A stretch of DNA of 64,000 nucleotides from Cyathus striatus (taxonomy: Eukaryota > Basidiomycota > Agaricomycetes > Agaricales > Nidulariaceae), in the NCBI GenBank assembly GCA_025738555.1, contig JAOVFP010000004.1, forward strand, positions 6,572,001-6,636,000, read 5' to 3'. Made by a program: the position numbers and the translations under genes. The notes under the pieces were generated by a model that did no database searches, was not told the origin of the DNA, and saw only the letters and a list, made by a program, of their open reading frames with translations. Within the stretch, counting starts at the first letter, position 1. Each line of letters starts with the position of its first letter. Shown in pieces: positions 14,722 through 24,857 of this stretch.

Positions 14722-15477
14722 AGATGACGCCGTGAAGGCGCGTCAATGCATTATACGGATATGTGCAAAGTGGGAGATAGTGAGCCTGCGCAGGACTGTA
14801 AGTATTGCGTAGAAATGCCTTTGAGTCAAACTTTGAGCGCCCAGGCTTCCAATCCCTCTGTGTGCTCACGTTCACATGATAAATAGAACCATCCGTCTCC
14901 AAAGTTTTGAACTGCTCTGTGTTCACTTTATGTACAGTGCATCGATGTCCCGTCTCTAGTTTGCCCGCAACCACATTTCTTACGACGACGATAACTTATC
15001 TAAAATTTATCAATCCAACCCAGTCCATTCGGACTCTGGTGAATGAGACTAGACAACCATAAACGGCAGTGAAACCTACAGCCTAACGAGCACTGTTTCT
15101 TCGAGAATGGAGGAATGATGCTGATTGATTTAATGTCACACGAGCAGAATTGATTCGATTTGGATCCCCTTTCTGGTTTTTCCCCCTTCCCTCTCTCTTT
15201 CGCGTTACACCCCCTTCCTCACTCTCCCCTGCTCTTTGCTCCACCTGTGACATACACCCCCTTTGCTTATTTTTTTGTGGAGTACTTTTTTTGGTGATAG
15301 GAAGAAACGTGCGTTGGTGAGTTGTATATGATGTCTGGTCGATGGATGGCGTTTGGCTTACGCTTTTTTTTCTGCTTTAGAGTTACGCTAAGTAGACGAA
15401 TGAAGAGAAGTATACGACTAGAGAAGATAAGACTGAACGTATAGAGACGAGAAAGACGACGAAACGAGAAGTCAGGA
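14722..15477. promoter_or_regulatory. Upstream region of transporter gene
   Basis: Spacer of about 750 bp between the decayed Lon gene and the transporter start. CT-rich tracts (about 15171-15260) and a purine-rich stretch (about 15395-15465) precede the ATG, as in many basidiomycete promoters. The left end (14722-14974, minus) is open and could be additional N-terminal Lon sequence, but I do not recognise it. Confidence 0.35.
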
Positions 15478-17042
15478 TGCCTGATTCGACGCCTGCGAAT
15501 ACGAGTTTGAAGGTTGCTTCCCCTGCGGAAGATGGTGGCTCCGTGAACCGGTACAAGTCGGGTTTGGAGGAGTACGAAAGGAGCGATAGGCAGCCTTGTT
15601 GACTGTTACTGAGGTGAAGCTGTTGGGTATCGCTGGAGTGAGTGTCTCTCTTCTTGGTTTTTCGTTGGCGAGGTGGATGCGCTGTGCTGGCTGGCAGGGT
15701 TGGACGGGCTACCGACGGATCGATACAGTTGAATTGGACTCTAGGTAGTCCAGCTACGTGTATTGCCCAGGTTGAATATCACCCTCCACCCGGTGCATTT
15801 ACACCTGACCCCATCTTCTCCCCTCCAAAAATATACTTGCTAAACTCTTCACGTTGACAGGTTGGCTTCTTCCTCGATGGTATGCTTTTTCCCCTTCCTT
15901 CCATTTTCGTACCTAATCCAATCTAATCTAATCAGCGTACGATTTGTTCATCATCAACGTGCGCTTTTTTTTTTGCATTTTCTGTCTATTTTTGGTGGCT
16001 GAACGGTTAGGGGAGTGTAGCCTGTTGCGACAATGTTACAGTATAGGCTGTATGGCGGTGGACATTTGCCCGCGAACTTGGAGGGTTTTGTCAAGGCGGG
16101 TGCAAATATTGGTAGTGTTATTGGACAGTTTGGGTTCGGTACGTCTTTTTTTCCCGTTCCCCCCCTATTTAGCTCATCGACTGTCGATATAGGATTCGCA
16201 GCCGGCGTTCTCGGGCGTAAAGCCGTTTATGCGTTCCCTTTCCCTCTCCTCACCCTCTCTTCCGTACTGATATTCCCGTAGACGGCAAAGAACTCATGCT
16301 AATCATCTTCGCGACAATAATGACCATCACAACGCCTACTGGCCATCTCTCCCCCAACCATAGCCTTATCTACCTCGCAATATGGCGCATCGTCCTCGGT
16401 ATTGGCGTGGGCGGCGGCTACCCCATGTCCGCCTCTATCACCTCCGACCGTGCCAACCTCCGCAAACGCGGTACCATGCTCGCGTATATCTTTTCTAACC
16501 AGGGATGGGGGTCCTTAATTGGTAGTCTTGCGACGATTATTGTATTGGAATGTTATAAGCATACGATGGAGGATGGTGCGAATACGAGTAAAGTTGACGG
16601 CAGTACGTGTTTTTGTTCGTGTTTTGTAAGGAGAGAGGCTAATTATGGGGACAGTTTGGAGAATCGTAGTAGGCTTATCGTTGATACCTGCCTTCGGCAC
16701 GCTGTACCAGCGTCTCACTCTCCCGGAATCCACCCGCTTCATCGCATCAAAACGCCAGACTCACTCCGAGGACGGCCATGAACTCGATGAGATTGACGAG
16801 TTGAAGCGGAAGCAGCGCGAGGAGGAGGAAAAGTCAAAGTCTTCCGGTCCTGATGATGAGGTGAAGGAGGTTTCTTCGTCGCCTTCGGCGAGCGAGGAGG
16901 TGATTGATGAGGATAAGGCTGACCCGGAGGAGTTGGCGAGGAAGAAGGCGCATATGGAAGAGTTTTTGAAGTACTTCTCTGAATGGAGGCATTTGAAGCT
17001 TTTACTTGGGACTTGTGTTTGTTGGTTTTTGCTGGATATTGC
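15478..17042 (+). pseudogene. 5' part of Pho84-like inorganic phosphate transporter
   Basis: Major facilitator superfamily plasma-membrane phosphate:H+ symporter family. Readable pieces: TVTEVKLLGIAG, intron 15638-15860, VGFFLD, intron 15880-15935, AYDLFIIN, intron 15959-16020, PVATMLQYRLYGGGHLPANL and ANIGSVIGQFGFG, intron 16139-16192, GVLGRKAVY, then GKELMLIIFATIMTITTPTG, AIWRIVLGIGVGG and YPMSASITSDRANLRKRGTM, intron 16613-16654, WRIVVGLSLIPAFGTLYQRL and TLPESTRFI, an acidic central loop, and LKLLLGTCVCWFLLDIA. Family members continue with FYGINLNQ, but nothing like the C-terminal six helices follows. One base is missing near 15597 (CAGCCTTG), the donor after KAVY (near 16223) is not GT, and one intron is unusually long (223 bp). 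The copy is therefore truncated and probably dead. Confidence 0.88.
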
Positions 17043-17147
17043 GTGAGTGTTTCTTTTCTTCTGTCGTTTACCTGCCTATGCCTGGCTGCGTTCCATCTTT
17101 CGTTGTTTCCTTTCCCTTCCCCCACCTCCTGCGTACCCCTCTTGCTT

Positions 17148-18387
17148 GGGCAGCAAGAAAATTCCGGGCACGCACAAAAGTGAGCGTGAGTTGAGCGTGC
17201 ACGTTCAGGGTCTGAGCGTGATAATCGCGACCCTGAGCGTGAAATATTGTGTCTTGAGCGTGAAGAAATTCTATATGTGCGTGAAGGTATTATATTGTAA
17301 ATTACATAGTTTTGTATTATACTATCCTAAAGATGGTGTGAATATAACCATTCACGCTCACTTTAATAACCATTTTGAGACTCATTTTATCGAGTTAGAG
17401 CATGAACGTGATAGGTATTATGATTCACGCTCACGCATATTTATCATAGCATGTGCGTGAGTGTTGTATTAATATCAATGCTCACTGATTTACTGATGGG
17501 TATATCATTTCACGCTCACGAATATTTCCAGTAACTTGATTGTGAGCGTGAATAATATATTAGTGAGCATATAGAAATATATAAGTGGGCATATAGCAAT
17601 ATATTGCCAATAATTTATCTATTCCAAATACATGCTCTGGCTCACACTATATTTCTACATATATTTCGATCCTCGCTCACATTTATCATTGTGGCTTGAA
17701 CATAAGCGTGAAATACTGTTCTTTTTCTCACACGCACACAAACTTACTATAATTTGCCAAGCCTGAGCACGACGGAATTCCTATTCACACTCATGTATAT
17801 TTATCAAGTACAGTGTATGTGTCTATTGTACTAATTATTAGTCCTCCCGCATGTATGCGAAGTCACAATATAAGCATTGCATTTAATCTTATGAAATAAA
17901 TATTCATACCGTGTGCGTGAGTTTAGATACCTTGAGCGTGAATTAACAGACCTTGAGCGTGAAAATCCAGACCCTGTGCGTGAATGTATAGACCCTGTGC
18001 GTGAAACTTCGACCCTGTGCGTGAGTTCCCGGCCCTGAGCGTGATGTGAGCGTGCACGCACACACCTTGAGCGTGAAAAATGAGCGTGCACGTTCAAGCT
18101 TGAGCGTGAATATTTAACCTTGAGCGTGAAATGCAATTTTTTTTCTTTGATATCTGAGCCTTTATCATGATCAAAAACCTTACTTATAGTACAATAGGAC
18201 TACAGCAGTACAATACCATTATATATACTTGATTTACACATAGTTTGATTCAGAAAATCAGCCATTACAACTATTATATATATAGTGAGCATGACACGCT
18301 CAACTATTGAGTGTGAAAATTTGACCTTGAGCGTGGCACGCTCAATCACGCTCACTTTTGTGCGTGCCCGGAATTTTCTATGTGCCC
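17148..18387. mobile_element. Nonautonomous MULE-like element, 9-bp TSD
   Basis: The element begins GGGCAGCAAGAAAATTCC and ends in the near inverse, with terminal inverted repeats of about 50 bp sharing GAAAATTCCGGGCACGCAC and AAAAGTGAGCGTGA. It is flanked by perfect 9-bp direct repeats CTCTTGCTT at 17139-17147 and 18388-18396, the size generated by Mutator-like transposases. The interior has no coding potential but contains many copies of (T)GAGCGTGA, the subterminal-repeat style often seen in MULE, hAT and CACTA elements as transposase binding sites. It is inserted just after the start of the transporter intron that opens at 17043. Confidence 0.85.
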
Positions 18388-18396
18388 CTCTTGCTT

Positions 18397-18570
18397 TCCT
18401 CCCGCAATCCCTCTTGCGTTTGCACCTACAGCCACCTTTCTCCTCTTGTTCTCTATACTTCCCTTGTACCCCCCTCCTCTTCCACCTTCTGTTCTCGTCG
18501 GTTTCTTCCCACATTTTCAATACTAACACCCTTAATAATATACATATCAGAATTAACTGTTAATTCAATG
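18397..18570. other. Residual intron or flank of truncated transporter
   Basis: CT-rich sequence with CCTACAG (acceptor-like) near 18424-18430, but no transporter exon follows. This is the junction between the gene-rich left part and the repeat-rich unit to the right. Confidence 0.4.
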
Positions 18571-18835
18571 ACAGGTCGTTTGTGACAAACGACTGGTCAT
18601 TGTGACCAACGACTGATCACATACTACAACGACTGGTCACAAACGACCAGTTACTGTGACCAACGACTGGTGTGATGTTACTCATGACTGTCACAAACGA
18701 CTGGTTGTTGTGACCAACGACTGGTGTGATGTTACTAATGACTGTCACAAACGACTAGTTATTGTGACCAATGACTGGTGTGATGTGACCAACAACCTGG
18801 TTGCTCATTACAAATGATCATACCAAGGTCACCAC
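18571..18835. repeat. Tandem/inverted array of ACGACTGGT units
   Basis: Repeated motifs GTGACCAACGACTGGT and CACAAACGACTGGT occur about every 25-35 bp in direct and inverted order, with a roughly 60-bp unit duplicated near 18685-18805. The first copy forms a small palindrome (GTCGTTTGTGACAAACGAC). This marks the left border of the large repeat-flanked unit. A diverged fragment (CAATGACTGTCACACACAACTG...) recurs between genes 1 and 2 near 24430. Confidence 0.7.
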
Positions 18836-18859
18836 CCTTCTCACATGTAACAGCTGATA

Positions 18860-19500
18860 TATATTAAGTACATTATAAACATACATAATTTCTAACTAAG
18901 AACAATTTCATTGCAAATTACATCTGCTAAAAATTAAGTATGTTGTGAACATACATAATTTTGAACATTGAATATTTGAATTAGAAAGTACAATTGATTC
19001 CAATTAAATATGTCATTAGCATACATAATTTCAAACCAAGAGCAATGTCATTGCAAACTACAGCTGCTATAAATTAAGTATGTTATGGGCATACATAATT
19101 CAAAGTAAAAAAGTTTCATTATAAAGTGCAGCTGTTCAAATTAAGTACATTATAGGTGTATGTAATTCATAGTATACAAATTTTTATTATAAAGTGCAGC
19201 TGTGCAAAATTAAGTATGTTGTGAGTGTACTTAATTTGAAATAAAAATAGTTTCATTAAAAAGTACATCTGTTCAAAATTAAGTATGTTAGGTGTACATA
19301 ATTCAAGTTAAAAATATTTTCATTATAAAGTGTGGCTGTTCAAAATTAAGTACATCATGGACATACATAATTCAAACTAACAATAATGTCATTATAAAGT
19401 ACAAGTACAGCTATTCAAAATTAAGTATGTTCAGAGCATACATAATTTCCATTTAAGATTAATTTTGTGAGAAAGTGCAGCTCTTAAGTACTAAGTATGT
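18860..19500. repeat. Tandem array of about 70-bp palindrome-bearing units
   Basis: About eight to nine diverged units share the layout CAGCTGTTCAAAATTAAG, TATGTT, a few bases, GCATACATAATT, then an A-rich stretch and TTTCATTATAAAGTG. The core AATTAAGTATGTT / AACATACATAATT is an inverted repeat present once per unit. A very similar palindrome sits in most introns of the two genes that follow. Confidence 0.8.
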
Positions 19501-20066
19501 TTTAATATATAATAATCAACAAAAATTGAAACAGTTCTTTTTCTAACTGTTAAAAAATTAAGTTTAATGTTGCATTGTATTGTTTATAGTGTACACTATC
19601 AAATGCTAAAATGTTGTCTTGCTAGCACTAATTCCCCCAAATATATTTATAGTTCAATATTTTTCCTTGATAAGACATGCATATTTTTCTGAGATGTCTC
19701 CCAATTTAAGTGACTGATGTTGGAAAAACAGTCAATGCTTATGTGATATATGACATGTATTACATCTGTAATGATTGTGTATAGCTGTTAAAAATATTTA
19801 TAGTTCAGATACATTCTACATTCTTCTGGTTAAACTTAGAATACTTCTACAGCTGTAATATATATAAACAGCACATCATTTACATCAGTATTTGAATGGT
19901 GTAAATAGATGTTAAGCTTTAAATATAAATACATGACAACAAATAGAAACACTATATGTATATATATCCACTCCATATTGATGAAAATTCTTCCTTCCCT
20001 TCTTTCTTACTATCATCACAACCTGAGTAACAACAGTTACAAACAACATCCAACATTCAACAACAA
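19501..20066. other. AT-rich upstream region of gene 1
   Basis: Very AT-rich sequence between the palindrome array and the first ATG of gene 1. CTTCCTTCCCTTCTTTCTTAC with CATCACAAC and ACAACA runs just before the ATG look like a transcription start region and 5' leader; a similar TTCTTTCTTACCATCATC precedes gene 2. Confidence 0.4.
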
Positions 20067-23000
20067 TGTTTAACAACTCTGTAAGTATTAGCAATTATAT
20101 ATGTTTGATGCATACTTATTTGCTACTACAAGGCTTCTGAATCTACTGTTTCTGTAAGTTATTTCAATTAAATATGCTTCAAGTGTATTTAATTTCTGCT
20201 AGCCTTCTGCTTTGAATGACACTGTAAGTCAACATAATTATGTATGATTGAAGTGTGCTTAGTTGCTACCAATTAGATTTCTCAATTTTCTGATGCTGTA
20301 AGTTATTATAATTAAGTATGTTTCAAGTGTATTTGATCTCTGATATCTTTGTACTTCAAAGAATTCTGTAAGTAATTGAAATTATGCATGTTTGAAGTGT
20401 ACTTAATTGCTAATAATTAGGATTCTCAATCTCATGCTTCTGTAAGTTATAATTAAGTATATTTCAAGCATATTTAATTTCTACTAACAAGCATTCTACT
20501 TTAAAGAATTCTGTAAGTAATTAAAATTATGTATGTTTGAAGTATACTTAATTGCTGCTAATTAGATTTCTCAATCTCATGCTTCTGTAAGTTATTATAA
20601 TTATGTATATTTGTAGCATACTTAATTACAACAGAAAGAAAATGAAAACCAAAACAAAACTATAAATTCTGAAAATCAGTCTGTAAGAGCTTCATAATTC
20701 ATTTTATTATTCATGTTAACAGCATATATAACAGCACATAACACCTGAACATTTACGTCATATTGAGGACTTCCAATTGCGCCAAATGGACAAATCATGT
20801 CTGTTGGGATTTGCATTAGCTCCAATTGGTACATTGAACCTATGTGATCATTTACCAAGCCCATTGCAAGTTGGTGTCCACAATCCTCGTGTTCCAACTG
20901 AAAAAACATTGGATGATTTATACAAAAAAGCATTTCTCAATGGAGAATACATTTTGAAACAAAATCCAGTCCATGCCATTGTCATTGCTATGGATCCACA
21001 ATTTTTGGATCTATCATCAATCAGTCGAGACTTTGAAGCAATTCATTATCCAGAGCTCAAATTTGTATCTTGGGAAGATTTGCCATGTACAGAGGAAGAA
21101 AAGAAAAACTGTGGGCACCTTCTAAATGGAAACCACCGTAGAAGAGTTATGGAAGAATACATTGTCAAACCTGAGTTAAAAGCTTACAAAAAAAGTTTAC
21201 TTACTTGGCAAAAGCACAAGGAAAACCATCCCACTGAAGAGACCAAAGCAGGTCAATTGAAAGCAGAAGTTGATAGATGTGTTGACATTCTTCGAGGAAA
21301 GTCACTATGGCTTGTAAGAATATATGACTATGGTTAGTTCATAAATAGCAACTATTATATATGAAGCTGACATACATAATTTCATTACAGTACAAATAAG
21401 AAATATTTTGGAAGATTCCTTGCCTCTTCTGTATCACCTCTCTTCTAACATATTGCTTCCTCAACTGCAAGACTCTCCCACTGATGCATTTTGCCATGTT
21501 TATAGCATGATGAACAAGTGTAACAGTGACTCTCTACGCTATGATATACTCATCGAGGCATCAAAAAGAGCACATGAACTCAACAACCACAATGCAAAGG
21601 CATTCTCAGAAAACTATCATAATTTTCACCTTCGCTTGCATGATATTTCAAGAATCTCATCTTTCTACAAGTCATTCATGACTTGGATTAGTGCATCACT
21701 CATTACTGAGTGGTCAAAAAATGAAGCAATTGATGTATGTAATATTATTTTCAAATTATAAATGTTACTAACATATATAATTTAGTATATCTTGCTCTTT
21801 CTCACTGGGATATATTACCCACTTATATTTCTTATAGGTGATTTCAAGGTCATTCCTTGGAATAGTACAGATATTGAAGACAAGAAGCTGCAGATAAGAA
21901 AAGATTTTCATCTCTGGCAAAAAAGTGAAATGAAATTAACTGAATATCTTGACATTTTTGATTCTACTTTTTTCAATATTGTCACAAAGCATTATCTTGA
22001 TATACTCAGGCCAAAATTTCGTGGATTTGGTATTCGTCATGAATTCCAGGCTGCCAATACAAGCTCTGATTGGGATGCCAGTTATGATATTTACATGGCA
22101 GCTATGATCAAGGATCTGGAAGCATGGGGGAAGGAAAAAGTCAAAGAACTTCCAAACTTGCCACTGAACATACACCAGAGTCTGAACTGTCTTTCAACAA
22201 GATTGACATGGCTTCAGCATGGAGTGTTTAATGATGATCGATATGGTGGCATTAAACTAAACACTTCACAACCATTATTGAACATTCATTATCTAAATGA
22301 CATTGGACATGTTATCAATCATTTCTCTCCCTGGTTTAATGAAGTATGTTAGCTATGATGCTATACATTCATTTAAATTATGTATGTTTCTAACATACAT
22401 ATTTAGGCAGTGAATTTTGTTTCTTCATCTGCAAGGTTTCATCAGACTCTGCTGGGAACAGGAGGAGCTTCTAACCGAATTTGGGAACAAGTTCCTTTAC
22501 TTGTTGACAGCAAACTTGATCTCAATATTGCCTCATCTGCCAATTTTCATCTGGGCCTGTCAAATGTACTTTTTTCTCGGTTCACCTCTACAGTTTTTGA
22601 AACAGAAATTTTGGTATAGCTATTATGATGGCTATCGACAAACATAATCCAGGTGCACTCAAGATGCGCAATATTATTGCTGATTTAAAGGAGAAACAGA
22701 AACAGAAGGCACCTGGAAACAAATTGCAGATCTTGACATGGTACGAAGAAACCGCAGCCACAAGACTCAAACTGGAATCGAGAACTCCTACTGAGATTTG
22801 GCATGGTGCTGAGGAAATAATTGATGCTACAGTTACCAAATGGTATGCCATGACTGACAGGGCAAAATATGATCTTCGTCATCAATTCCCAGAGCTGGAC
22901 TATAATAAAGTATTAACAACTGATGCTCAAGTCACTGCATCCAAACATCCCACATTCATTCTTGCAATGCAGAAAATTATGCGGGATACAGTTCACAGAC

Positions 23001-24275
23001 CATACACAGAGGTCACTACAAATGCAACTTACAACAAGGCAAAATATGTTCGAGAAGTGTTGTCAAGTGCATATCACTCAACTGACCACTGGGAAGTTTA
23101 TAATGACCCAAAGAATGCTGGTTTTCATTTACTCCGTGATGAACTGTTCAAAAACATTCGATCAACCAGGTTTACTCGTCATGGTGAATCTTTGACTCCT
23201 TTTGCAAACTTCACATATTGGGACAATCTTGAAACACATGAAACTACATTTAACTTTGCAGAGATTGCTGATAGTTGCACAGAACTAAGTATATCAGTAA
23301 AGTGCAGACTGTTTACTGAACAACTCTCAAAACGAATGGATAAGATGGCTGCTTACTTGGATTCTATCAAGTTAACTACAATTGAGAAGAAGATTGTTAT
23401 ACCTCCTGATCATGTGTCTTTCTTACAAAACTTGGCAAAGGTAACTGAATTATTCATGTGCATAACATATATAATTGTCTAATATTTATTTAGGAGGATG
23501 CTAAGCGGATTATTCTTCACCAGCGTCGTTACCGATCTGCTCTTACAACTGGTGAATCTCCAGTGCGCTGGAATGATTATGTATTGGAAACAGAAAAAAC
23601 AGCGTTATTGATGGAGATTGATCTTCCTGTTGTTTACATTGCTGATCCTGATCATATGGAGGTTGAGTATCATGCAGTGACAGCTGAAGGACTGGACACA
23701 TCTACATCAGAGTTGCCAAAATTATTGAAAAAGCTTACAGTAGATGACACATCTCCTGAGAAGAAATCCAAAGGAAAAGCTTCTGCAAAATCAAAAATTA
23801 CTTTGCAGAAAAATACATCAAAGGAGACAGAAGTAATTGAAAGTCATGACAGGAGTGTGAACAATAGAATTCAGCATGATGTACCAGTTAAAGCAAATGT
23901 AAGACCAAAAGGTGAGCATGCCCTATATATATGACTTTATTATATTGACATGATTTAAAGTGAAAGCTCAGAACAATATGGGTGCAGCTGGTGTAGCTAA
24001 TGCAATCAATGCATCTCGAGATATAACTTTAGAAAATTCAAAGAGCAAGTACATTCATTATTTATATCAATGCTCACACTAATTTGAATTGTATAGGTTC
24101 TAAGAAGGCTGGAAAACGCAAAGCTTCCACAAGCAAACCTCAACAAAGCAATAAGAAAGGACGAAGAAATATTGTGGTTGTTAGTGATGATGATGACATG
24201 AGTATTGATGAGAATGAAACAGTTGAAAACAATAATGGAAATGCATCTGAGAGTAATCAGATGGATTCTACATAG
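20067..24275 (+). CDS. Gene 1: multi-exon element protein with micro-exon N-terminus
   Basis: Protein of unknown function, about 1,136 aa, from roughly 16 exons: 20067-20081, the micro-exons up to 20586 (see separate entry), 20635-20682, 20735-21332, 21391-21734, 21786-22343, 22407-23440, 23494-23911, 23961-24044, 24097-24275. All junctions keep frame. The intron 24045-24096 is GC-AG (GCAAGT donor). One base is missing near 22613 (ATTTTGGTATAG), so this copy is either slightly damaged or carries a sequencing indel. The N-terminus is Ser/Thr-rich. A region near residue 200 reads KFVSWEDLP followed by HLLNGNHRRRVMEEYI, reminiscent of the nucleotide-binding loop of ParB/sulfiredoxin-fold proteins; this is only a resemblance. 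The C-terminus is Lys/Ser-rich and acidic (KKSKGKASAKSK, KKAGKRKAS, VVSDDDDMS), suggesting a nuclear DNA-associated protein. It lies 582 bp upstream of gene 2 on the same strand and shares its intron style. Confidence 0.75.
20082..20634 (+). repeat. Array of 21-nt micro-exons and about 50-nt introns
   Basis: Seven repeat units of about 73-75 bp lie head to tail. Each has a 21-nt segment ending in a Ser/Thr/Ala codon, then GTAAGT, an AT-rich core (ATTAAGTATGTTTCAAGTGT) and an AG acceptor. Clear 21-nt exons: 20133-20153, 20203-20223, 20277-20297, 20421-20441, 20492-20512, 20566-20586. They encode ASESTVS, PSALNDT, ISQFSDA, DSQSHAS, HSTLKNS, ISQSHAS. All introns are phase 0. In the fourth unit the acceptor expected at about 20345 has become AT, leaving a possible 6-nt exon (20362-20367) through an AAAG acceptor. 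The pattern is best explained by tandem duplication of an exon-intron pair. Confidence 0.85.
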
Positions 24276-24857
24276 TTACTAAACTGTTTGGATATGCATG
24301 TGTATATTTTTGACAAAATGTCAATATCTGTTTTATAGCTACTTCTGAATCTAAAAATGCCATGTGAAAAGCACTTAAAGTATATTCAACTTATATAATA
24401 TTTGACATTTATTGCATAATGACTCTAAGGATCAATGACTGTCACACACAACTGATGTGATATGACCAATCTGGATTATATATACCTGAAACATATATAA
24501 TTTGTGAAGGTGGAGTCAGATCATGTGTCTCAAATGTACTTAATGAGACCTATGCAGAATTATGTATGCTAGTAATGTATGTAATCAAACTGCCTATTGA
24601 CTCAATGAGCAACTTGTATTATGTACACTTAAGGTGAAAAAGTCTTAATTATATATTCCAAGCATACTTAATTTGCATATGCATATACATGTTACTAACA
24701 CTTATTATATTCAGTATTGATTTTGATTATTTTGATTATGTAATACTATCATTTGACTTTATTGGTGATCAAACACATGTAAAACACATGTTGTAAGCTA
24801 TAAGTACTTGGACATCAGCTAATATTGAAACTCTATTCTTTCTTTCTTACCATCATC
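24276..24857. other. Spacer between gene 1 and gene 2
   Basis: AT-rich sequence with a diverged relic of the ACGACTGGT array near 24430-24470 and several palindromes of the ATTATGTATG / CATACATAAT type (for example near 24480-24505 and 24555-24590). A TTCTTTCTTACCATCATC leader lies immediately before the ATG of gene 2. No additional gene was seen. Confidence 0.5.

Noticed and set aside
17148..18387. CRISPR-like array because of the repeated GAGCGTGA motif
   Set aside because: Spacing and orientation are irregular, the unit is only 8 bp, and the segment has TIRs and a 9-bp target duplication; the host is a eukaryote.
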